From: an uncultured Acidobacteriota bacterium
GTDB lineage: Bacteria; Acidobacteriota; Vicinamibacteria; Vicinamibacterales; UBA2999
Direction of reading: 5' to 3'
DNA: 45,587 nucleotides
Assembly (NCBI GenBank): GCA_902826515.1
Contig: CADEFD010000009.1
Coordinates: 1-45,587 of the forward strand
The notes under the pieces were generated by a model. It was not told the origin of the DNA. It saw nothing but the letters and a program-made list of their open reading frames with translations, and did no database searches. How positions within the stretch are numbered: the first letter of the stretch is position 1; every line of letters starts with the position of its first letter. The position numbers and the translations under genes are program-made. Of the stretch, positions 28,841 to 35,225 are shown one piece after another.

Positions 28841-30337
28841 ATGTTCGCCGCGTTCTATTCGGTGACCGCGCCGGTCGAGACCCTGGTGCGCGTGGCGCAG
28901 TCGTTCTCGCCGCGCGTCGAGGTGTCGGGCCGTCTCGTGTTGTGCGATCTGCACGGTGTGGAGCGTCTGTTCGGCGGGCCGCGCGATGTGGCCGAACACA
29001 TCCGCCGCGCCCTCGTGGATGCCGGCGCGGTGCGTCTGGCGCTTGCGCCCACGCACACGGCGGCGTCGCTGCTGGCGCTCGGGCGTCCGGGTGTCACGGT
29101 GGCGGCGACGGTCACCGAGGCCCGCGTGGCCCTCGAGCCGGTGCCGGTCGCCACGCTGGCGGCGTGGGAAAGCGGCGGACACGAGCCGCCGGCCACCACG
29201 CCTGGCACCGACGCGCCCTCGGGCTGGCGGCATCCGCGCGACACCCATCAGGGGCCGCTGACCCGCCGCCACGTGCGCGGGCGCGTGCGGATGAGCGGCG
29301 GCAGCCGGCGCGCCATCGACGCCGCGCGGCAGGACGCCCAACGCGCGCTCGACGTGCTGCGCCGCTGGGGCATCCGCACGCTGGCGCAACTGGCGGCGCT
29401 CGCCGCAGACGATCTCTCGGCCCGGCTCGGCACGCTCGGTCCGCGCTGGCAGCACGCCGCCCGCGGCGACGATCTGGCGCCGCTCGTGCCGCTCGTCGAC
29501 GACGAGCCGTTCGACGCGTCGCTCGAACTCGAGTGGCCGGTCGAAGGCCTCGAGCCGCTGTCGTTCGTGCTGGGCCGCGTGCTCGAGCCGCTGGCGGTGC
29601 GCCTCGAACGGGCCGATCGCGGCGCCGCGGTGCTCACGACCGAACTGCATCTCACGACACGCGAGCTGCACACGCGCACCCTGCAGCTGCCGGCGCCGAT
29701 GCGCGATCCGAAAACGCTGCGCACGCTCATCCTGCTCGACCTCGAATCCCATCCGCCGGCCGCCGCCATCGATCGTGTGGTCGTGCGCGTGGAACCCACA
29801 CCCGGCCGCATCGTGCAGTGGTCGCTCATCGAACGCGCCCAGCCGTCGCCCGAACAGGTGTCGACGCTGCTGGCGCGGCTCAGCGCGCTCATGGGCGAAT
29901 CACACGTGGGCGCCCCCGCGCTCGTCGATTCCTGGCGTCCCGGCGCGTTTCAGATGACACCGTTCGGCACGTCGCGAGAGGCCGCCAGCGACACCCGTCC
30001 GGCGAGTGAGGCTGAGTCGTCACGTGACTGCGCCGTGGCCTTCAGGCGTTTTCGTTTACCCGTGCCGGCACGCGTCACGGTGAAAGACGGCCGTCCCGTG
30101 CGGCTGATGCCCGATCGGCGCGGTATCAGCGGCGGCGAAATTCTCAACAGCGCCGGCCCGTGGCGCACTTCCGGTCACTGGTGGGATCAGCCAGCCGGCG
30201 CCGCGCCGGCCGCCGCCTCGCGCCAGGCGGCATGGGACCGCGACGAGTGGGACGTGCTGCTGGCCGACGGCGTGGCCTGTCGCGTCTTCCTCGAACGCGA
30301 CGTCGGGCAGTGGTTCGTCGAAGGCACGTTCGACTAG
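28841..30337 (+). CDS. imuB: ImuB, inactive Y-family polymerase-like mutasome protein
   Basis: This 498-residue protein shows ImuB/DinB-like segments: RVAQSFSPRVEVSGRLVL, GVERLFGGPRDVAEHIRR, the helix-hairpin-helix region LRRWGIRTLAQLAALAADDL and little-finger strands (LEWPVEGLEPLSFVLGRVL), ending VFLERDVGQWFVEGTFD. ImuB lacks polymerase activity and acts as the clamp-binding hub joining ImuA and DnaE2. Here the N-terminus begins where typical ImuB is already about 60-85 residues in, so the first palm strand is missing. The ATG has GGGGG about 7 bases upstream and directly follows imuA, so this looks genuine. The stop codon is 2 bp before a heptamer array. Confidence 0.85.
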   Translation: MFAAFYSVTAPVETLVRVAQSFSPRVEVSGRLVLCDLHGVERLFGGPRDVAEHIRRALVDAGAVRLALAPTHTAASLLALGRPGVTVAATVTEARVALEPVPVATLAAWESGGHEPPATTPGTDAPSGWRHPRDTHQGPLTRRHVRGRVRMSGGSRRAIDAARQDAQRALDVLRRWGIRTLAQLAALAADDLSARLGTLGPRWQHAARGDDLAPLVPLVDDEPFDASLELEWPVEGLEPLSFVLGRVLEPLAVRLERADRGAAVLTTELHLTTRELHTRTLQLPAPMRDPKTLRTLILLDLESHPPAAAIDRVVVRVEPTPGRIVQWSLIERAQPSPEQVSTLLARLSALMGESHVGAPALVDSWRPGAFQMTPFGTSREAASDTRPASEAESSRDCAVAFRRFRLPVPARVTVKDGRPVRLMPDRRGISGGEILNSAGPWRTSGHWWDQPAGAAPAAASRQAAWDRDEWDVLLADGVACRVFLERDVGQWFVEGTFD

Positions 30338-30338
30338 G

Positions 30339-30376
30339 CAGGGAACAGGGAACAGGGAACAGGGAACTAGGGAACA
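30339..30376 (+). repeat. CAGGGAA heptamer array, left end of S23 element
   Basis: Four perfect CAGGGAA units are followed by an 8-bp variant CTAGGGAA and CAG. The array begins 2 bp after the imuB stop and ends 3 bp before the S23 ATG, so its last AGGGA can act as that gene's ribosome binding site. Confidence 0.9.
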
Positions 30377-30379
30377 GCG

Positions 30380-30754
30380 ATGGCCTCCGTTCGCACTTAT
30401 CGAGATCTTGACGCGTGGAAGATGTCGATGCGGCTGGCGAAGGAATGCTACCGGCTAACAGAGAGTTTCCCGAAAAGCGAGCAATTCGGGCTCGTACAGC
30501 AAATTCGTCGCGCCTCTGTCTCTGTAACAAGCAACCTGGCGGAGGGTAATGCTCGCCGCACACGTCAGGCCTATATTCACCACGTCAATATCTCCCTTGG
30601 CTCACTCGCGGAGCTGGAAACCCAGATCCTCCTGTCTGTGGATCTGGGTTTCGTGTCAACAGCTAGCGCCGAGGCGTCGCTAGCGCTGGCAGGTCATGCG
30701 GGCAGACTCCTGCTGGCGCTCGTTCATGCACTCGAGGCGCCGTCGGCATCGTGA
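30380..30754 (+). CDS. Four-helix-bundle protein, 23S rRNA intervening-sequence (S23/IVP) family
   Basis: This 124-residue protein carries the TIGR02436 consensus: YRDLDAWKMSMRLAKECYRL, FPKSEQFGLVQQIRRASVSV, SNLAEGNARR and SLGSLAELETQILLSVDLGF. The family was first seen as ORFs inside 23S rRNA intervening sequences and is fold-related to the Avd protein of diversity-generating retroelements; its function is not settled. Here it lies in a mutasome cassette, flanked by opposed heptamer arrays, and its codon usage is less GC-biased than its neighbours (AAA, ATT, GTA and CTA codons present), suggesting recent arrival. Its ribosome binding site is supplied by the left repeat array. Confidence 0.92.
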   Translation: MASVRTYRDLDAWKMSMRLAKECYRLTESFPKSEQFGLVQQIRRASVSVTSNLAEGNARRTRQAYIHHVNISLGSLAELETQILLSVDLGFVSTASAEASLALAGHAGRLLLALVHALEAPSAS

Positions 30755-30767
30755 CATCACGGCAGAT

Positions 30768-30800
30768 CTGTTCCCTGTTCCCCGTTCCCTGGTCCCTACT
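30768..30800 (-). repeat. Inverted heptamer array, right end of S23 element
   Basis: Units CTGTTCC, CTGTTCC, CCGTTCC, CTGGTCC and CTACT are the reverse complement of the CAGGGAA type. The array ends 2 bp before the GTG start of dnaE2, leaving a pyrimidine-rich leader with no Shine-Dalgarno sequence for the polymerase gene. Confidence 0.88.
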
Positions 30801-30802
30801 CT

Positions 30803-33800
30803 GTGTACGTCGAACTCCATACCTCTTCCGCTTTCAGCTTCCTGCGCGCGGCCTCGCTGCCCGAGCCGCTCATCGAGCGGGCGGCGCTGCTCGGGTATCC
30901 CGCCGTGGCGCTCCTCGATCGCGACGGCGTCTACGGCGCGCCGCGGTTCCACAAGGCCGCGCGTGCGGCTGGCCTGCGCCCGATCATCGGCGCGGAACTG
31001 TCACTGGTCGGGTCTCGGGGCCCGGGGGCCGGGGGCCGGGATCGAGTCAGCGCTGATCGCGCTGACCCGCTGTCCTCGCATGCCAGTACCAGGTATTCAA
31101 GGAGACCGATCGGCACGACGAGCGCCGAGACGTTCCCGAGTCCCGGGGCCCGAGCCCCGGGCCCCGCCTTCGTCCTGCCCGTCCTCGTCTCGTCCCCCGA
31201 GGGCTACCGCAATCTCTGCCGGCTCATCACGATGATGAAGCTGCGGTCGCCGAAGGGTGAAGGTGCGCTCGCGCTCGAGGAGCTGGATGGCCACGTCCAC
31301 GGGCTGGTGGCGCTCGCCGGCCGTTCGCTGCTGCACTCGGAGCGGCACGGCGTGGGCGGGCTGCTCGATCGGCTGGTGGGCATCTTCGGCCGCGCCAACG
31401 TCTACGTGGAACTGCAGCGGCACCTGCAGCGCGATGAAACCTGGGACAACGAGATGCTCGTCTCGCTGGCCGAGGCCTTCCGCGTGCCGGTGCTCGCCAC
31501 CAACGGCGTGCGGTTCGCCGCGCCCGAGTCGCGGCCGCTGCACGACGTGCTCACCTGCATCCGCGAGCACACCACACTCGCGCAGGCCGGCCGCCGTCTG
31601 GTCGCCAACGCCGAGCGGTATCTCAAGTCGCCGCAGCAGATGGCGCGGCTCTTCGAGGACCTGCCGCACGCCATTACCGCCACGCGCGACCTGGCCGACC
31701 GGCTCGAGTTCACGATGCAGGATCTCGGCTACCGCTTCCCGCGGTATCCGGTGCCGTCCGGCGAGACGGAAGCGTCGTTCCTCCGCAAGATCGCCGACAT
31801 CGGTGCCCGCGATCGCTACCGCCCGTATCACGACAAGGCCCGCGCGCAGATCGAGCGCGAGCTGACGCTCATCGAGAAGCTCGATCTCGCCGGCTACTTC
31901 CTGATCGTGTGGGACATCGTGAACTTCTGCCGCCAGCACGACATCCTCGTGCAGGGACGCGGCTCGGCCGCCAACAGCGCTGTCTGCTACAGCCTGGGCA
32001 TCACGGCGGTCGATCCGGTGGGCATGGAGCTGCTGTTCGAGCGCTTCCTCTCGGAAGAACGCGGCGAGTGGCCCGACATCGATCTGGACCTGCCGAGCGG
32101 CGACCGCCGCGAGCGCGTCATCCAGCACGTCTACGAAAAATACGGGCAGCACGGCGCGGCCATGACCGCCAACGTCATCACCTATCGCGGCAAGAGCGCG
32201 GCGCGCGAAGTGGGGAAGGCGCTCAACCTCGACCCGGGGCAGATCGACCGGCTGGCGAAGGTGATGCACAACTTCGAGTTCCAGGATGCCGACGACTCGC
32301 TCGCGAAGAACATGCAGACGGTGGGCGTGGATGCCCAGCGGCCCGAGGTCATCCATTTCGCGAAACTCTGGCAGCAGATGCAGGACCTGCCGCGACACCT
32401 CGGGCAGCACTCCGGCGGCATGGTCATCAGCCAGGGCGCGCTGTCGTCGGTCGTCCCGCTCGAAAACGCCAGCATGCCGGGCCGCGTCGTCGTGCAGTGG
32501 GACAAGGAAGACTGCGCCGACATGGGCCTCATCAAGGTCGATCTGCTCGGCCTCGGCATGATGTCGGCGCTCCAGGACGCTCTTGCCATCATCAACACCA
32601 CAGGGAACAGGGAACAGGGAACGGGGAACAGGGAGCGGGGAACAGGGAACGGGGAACAGAGACAGTCGCTGGTGGATCTCGCGCATCTGCCGCAGGACGA
32701 CACCACCGTGTGGCGCATGCTGCAGACGGCCGACACGGTGGGCCTGTTCCAGGTCGAATCACGCGCCCAGATGGCCACGCTGCCGCGGCTCAAACCGGCG
32801 TGTTTCTACGACCTGGTCGTGCAGGTGGCAATCATCCGCCCGGGGCCGATCGTCGGGCAGATGGTGCATCCGTATCTCGATCGCCGGGCCGGCCGCGAAG
32901 CCGTGACCTACGACCATCCGCTGCTCGAGCCGGTGCTGAAGCGCACGCTCGGCGTGCCGCTCTTCCAGGAGCAGCTCCTGCGCATGGCGATGGTGGTGGC
33001 CGGGTTCACCGGCGGCCAGGCCGAAGACCTGCGGCGGGCCATGGGGTTCAAGCGCTCCGAGAAACGCATGAAGGCGATCGAGGTGCAGTTGCGCGCCGGC
33101 ATGGCCGAACGCGGCATCTCGGGCGCGGTGGCCGATCGCATCGTGCTCTCGATCGGCTCGTTCGCGCTCTACGGCTTTCCCGAATCCCACGCTGCGAGCT
33201 TCGCGCTCATCGCCTATGCGAGCGCGTATCTCAAGGCGCACTATCCGTCGGCGTTCTACACGGCGCTCCTCAACAACCAGCCGATGGGCTTCTATCACCC
33301 GGCCACGCTCGTGAAAGACGCCCAGCGCCGCGGCGTGCGCTTCGCGCCCATCGACGTGCAGGCCTCCGACTGGGACTGCCGGGTGGACATGGACGGCTCG
33401 ATCCGGCTGGGCCTGCGATTCGTCGCCGGCCTGCGCGCGGATGTCGGCCAGATGATTGCCAACCGCAGGGAACAGGGAACGGGGACCAGGGACCAGATGC
33501 GTCCGCGCGAAGATCTCGGCGGCGCGCGCCCGAGCGTGCGAGCCGCGGCCGTGCCCGTGCGCTGTCCCAAGTGCGGCTGCGACGATCCGTCGATGCTCGA
33601 AGTGTCGGCCGGAGGGCAGACGATGCCGCTGCAGGTGGCCGAGCGCGCGTCGGCCTATGCGCAGGAGTCTGACAGCGGTTCGGGCCGCGGGGGGTGGTCG
33701 CTGTTCTGCAATGTCTGCTCGCACCAGTGGCGCGAAGGCGCCGACGGCCGCCGCTTCCGGTCGCTCGACGACCTCATCAAATCCACCGGCCTCCGGCGCG

Positions 33801-34468
33801 ACGAAGTGACCGTGCTGGCGGAAGTCGGCGCGCTCAACTCGCTCGGCTACGACCGCCGCAGCGCGTTGTGGCAGGTGGAACGCGCCGTGCGTCCTGCCGG
33901 CGAACTCTTCGAAGAACAGGGAACAGGGAGCAGGGAACAGGGAACAGAAGAGCAAGAGGAGCGGTCGGCGCGACGAGCGCCGACGCCATCCCTGGTCCCC
34001 GCTCCCCGTTCCCTGTTCCCTGCAATAGCGAGTCCGCTTCCCGAGATGTCCGCGGGCGAGCGCTTAGTGGCCGACTACGCCGGCACCGGGCTCACCGTGG
34101 GGCCGCATCCCATGCGGTTCCGGCGGCACGAGCTGTCGATGAAGGGCGTGCTGCGCGCCATCGACCTGCCGCTCGTGAAGAGCGGGCGGCGCGTGCGCAC
34201 GGCCGGCATGGTCATCACCCGGCAGCGGCCGGGCACGGCGAAGGGGTTCGTGTTCCTCACGCTCGAGGACGAGACCGGCATCTCGAACGTGATCATCCGG
34301 CCGGATGTGTACGCGCGCGACAAGGCGATCGTGGTCGAATCACCCTTCCTGCTCGTGGAAGGCTGGCTGCAGATCCAGGAGGGCGTCACCGCGATCAAGG
34401 CCGAGCGGCTGCAGCGGCTCGAGGGGCTGCTGGCGTCGATGGCCGTCGAGTCGCACGACTTCCGCTAG
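30803..34468 (+). CDS. dnaE2: DnaE2 (ImuC) error-prone DNA polymerase with in-frame repeat insertions
   Basis: This 1221-residue alpha subunit of the DnaE2 type begins YVELHTSSAFSFLRAASLPE (PHP domain). It has the catalytic Asp pair in PDIDLDLPSGDRRE and the third in LIKVDLLGLGMMSAL, finger/thumb segments (FQVESRAQMATLPRLKP, VPLFQEQLLRMAM) and a C-terminal OB domain (TAGMVITRQRPGTAKGFVFL). Usual DnaE2 length is about 1030-1080; the excess lies in four insertions at about residues 70-122, 600-620, 889-985 and 1039-1073. Three consist of heptamer-repeat sequence; the third also contains a possible zinc ribbon (CPKC near 919, CNVC near 968). The frame stays open through all. The GTG start matches the family N-terminus but has no ribosome binding site because the inverted array abuts it. 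Whether the enzyme is active is uncertain. Confidence 0.9.
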   Translation: MYVELHTSSAFSFLRAASLPEPLIERAALLGYPAVALLDRDGVYGAPRFHKAARAAGLRPIIGAELSLVGSRGPGAGGRDRVSADRADPLSSHASTRYSRRPIGTTSAETFPSPGARAPGPAFVLPVLVSSPEGYRNLCRLITMMKLRSPKGEGALALEELDGHVHGLVALAGRSLLHSERHGVGGLLDRLVGIFGRANVYVELQRHLQRDETWDNEMLVSLAEAFRVPVLATNGVRFAAPESRPLHDVLTCIREHTTLAQAGRRLVANAERYLKSPQQMARLFEDLPHAITATRDLADRLEFTMQDLGYRFPRYPVPSGETEASFLRKIADIGARDRYRPYHDKARAQIERELTLIEKLDLAGYFLIVWDIVNFCRQHDILVQGRGSAANSAVCYSLGITAVDPVGMELLFERFLSEERGEWPDIDLDLPSGDRRERVIQHVYEKYGQHGAAMTANVITYRGKSAAREVGKALNLDPGQIDRLAKVMHNFEFQDADDSLAKNMQTVGVDAQRPEVIHFAKLWQQMQDLPRHLGQHSGGMVISQGALSSVVPLENASMPGRVVVQWDKEDCADMGLIKVDLLGLGMMSALQDALAIINTTGNREQGTGNRERGTGNGEQRQSLVDLAHLPQDDTTVWRMLQTADTVGLFQVESRAQMATLPRLKPACFYDLVVQVAIIRPGPIVGQMVHPYLDRRAGREAVTYDHPLLEPVLKRTLGVPLFQEQLLRMAMVVAGFTGGQAEDLRRAMGFKRSEKRMKAIEVQLRAGMAERGISGAVADRIVLSIGSFALYGFPESHAASFALIAYASAYLKAHYPSAFYTALLNNQPMGFYHPATLVKDAQRRGVRFAPIDVQASDWDCRVDMDGSIRLGLRFVAGLRADVGQMIANRREQGTGTRDQMRPREDLGGARPSVRAAAVPVRCPKCGCDDPSMLEVSAGGQTMPLQVAERASAYAQESDSGSGRGGWSLFCNVCSHQWREGADGRRFRSLDDLIKSTGLRRDEVTVLAEVGALNSLGYDRRSALWQVERAVRPAGELFEEQGTGSREQGTEEQEERSARRAPTPSLVPAPRSLFPAIASPLPEMSAGERLVADYAGTGLTVGPHPMRFRRHELSMKGVLRAIDLPLVKSGRRVRTAGMVITRQRPGTAKGFVFLTLEDETGISNVIIRPDVYARDKAIVVESPFLLVEGWLQIQEGVTAIKAERLQRLEGLLASMAVESHDFR
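31010..31168 (+). repeat. Paired heptamer element inside dnaE2 (PHP region)
   Basis: The left array at 31010-31044 has units GGGTCTC, GGGGCCC, GGGGGCC, GGGGGCC and GGGATCG. The right array at 31133-31168 is the inverted form. The ~90-bp core holds a hairpin GTCAGCGC-TGATC-GCGCTGAC (31046-31066) and a 33-bp segment (31098-31130) that matches 33953-33985 at 26 of 33 positions. It adds about 50 codons between GAELSL and LPVLVSSPEGYRNL of the polymerase. Confidence 0.8.
32601..32663 (+). repeat. Nine-unit CAGGGAA-type array inside dnaE2
   Basis: Nine 7-bp units (CAGGGAA, CGGGGAA, CAGGGAG and variants, last CAGAGAC) total 63 bp, exactly 21 codons. They encode the 7-residue periodic peptide TGNREQG/TGNRERG/TGNGEQR between the palm motif and SLVDLAHLPQDD. 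No inverted partner array is present. Confidence 0.92.
33466..33496 (+). repeat. Four-unit CAGGGAA-type array inside dnaE2
   Basis: Units CAGGGAA, CAGGGAA, CGGGGAC and CAGGGAC plus CAG encode REQGTGTRDQ. The array lies at the left edge of the extra segment that contains the possible zinc ribbon. No inverted partner was found at the right edge (about 33760). Confidence 0.85.
33917..34021 (+). repeat. Paired heptamer element inside dnaE2 (near the OB domain)
   Basis: The direct array at 33917-33947 (CAGGGAA, CAGGGAG, CAGGGAA, CAGGGAA) and the inverted array at 33990-34021 (CTGGTCC, CCGCTCC, CCGTTCC, CTGTTCC) enclose a ~42-bp core. The core holds a hairpin GTCGGCG-CGACGAG-CGCCGAC (33964-33984) and is homologous to the core of the element at 31010-31168. 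It adds about 35 codons in a linker after GELFEE. Confidence 0.85.
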
Positions 34469-34645
34469 ACGTGTGTCCAGACGCGGCAGACGAGGGCGCA
34501 GATCCTGCGATCTTCCGCGTTCGTCGACGTTGCGGCTTCTGCGCCGTCAGCTCGATGTCGCGCCGGTGACTGCCTCATTTCGTGTCAGGGCAGGTGGCAC
34601 GCCATACGCAATGACGTTCGGTAGAATGGCAGGTGAGGCATGCCC

Positions 34646-35206
34646 ATGGCTGTGGAAGTCAGTCGTCGACGATTCACCGCGGACGAATACCAGGCGATGG
34701 GGCGCGCGGGTATCCTGCGCGAGGACGACCGCGTGGAACTCATCGACGGCGAGGTGCTGGCGATGAGCCCGATCGGCCCGCCGCATACCGGCACCGTGAA
34801 CCGGCTTACGCGGCTCTTCTCGGTGCGGGTGGGCGAGACCGCGATCGTCCAGGTACAGCTGCCCGTCAGGCTCGACCCGCATTCCGAACCGCAGCCTGAT
34901 CTCGTGCTGCTCAAGCCGCGTGCCGACTTCTACGGTACTGCCGCCGCCGCGCCTGACGATATCCTGCTCGCCGTCGAGGTCGCGCAGTCGTCCCTGGCCT
35001 ACGACCGCGGCATCAAAGCCGATCTGTATGCGCGCCGCAACGTGGCGGAATACTGGATCGTGGATCTCGTACACGGCACGGTCATCCGTCACATCGACCC
35101 GGCCGGCGGCCGCTATCGCCAGGTGGCGGTGGTGCCTCCAGACGAGCCGTTCGCGCCAGTGCTGCTGCCCGACTGCGTCGTCACGACGCGCGACATCCTC
35201 GGCTGA
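34646..35206 (+). CDS. Uma2 family (DUF820) putative restriction-endonuclease-fold protein
   Basis: This 186-residue protein opens VSRRRFTADEYQAMGRAGIL and carries the Uma2 PD-(D/E)xK core: RVELIDGEVLAMSPIGPPH, EPQPDLVLLKPR (Asp) and LLAVEVAQSSLAYDRGIK (Glu, then a distal Lys), then RRNVAEYWIVDL. The fold is nuclease-like but no activity is established for the family. The ATG at 34646 has GAGG at 7 bp; the ATG at 34640 lies only 1 bp from it and is less likely. About 177 bp separate it from dnaE2, with TAGAAT at about 34622 as a possible -10. It converges with the FAD oxidoreductase gene. Confidence 0.88.
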   Translation: MAVEVSRRRFTADEYQAMGRAGILREDDRVELIDGEVLAMSPIGPPHTGTVNRLTRLFSVRVGETAIVQVQLPVRLDPHSEPQPDLVLLKPRADFYGTAAAAPDDILLAVEVAQSSLAYDRGIKADLYARRNVAEYWIVDLVHGTVIRHIDPAGGRYRQVAVVPPDEPFAPVLLPDCVVTTRDILG

Positions 35207-35225
35207 CCGAGCGGCGCCGCGTCGG

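Larger units (their letters stand above)
30339..30800 (+). mobile_element. Putative repeat-bounded element carrying an S23/IVP gene
   Basis: A 462-bp segment sits between the imuB stop (30337) and the dnaE2 start (30803). It begins with a direct CAGGGAA array, carries one four-helix-bundle gene and ends with the same array inverted (CTGTTCC units). The inside is visibly lower in GC than the flanking genes. imuB and dnaE2 are normally adjacent, so the segment looks inserted. No transposase or clear target duplication is seen; ACTA near both ends is weak. Confidence 0.55.
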
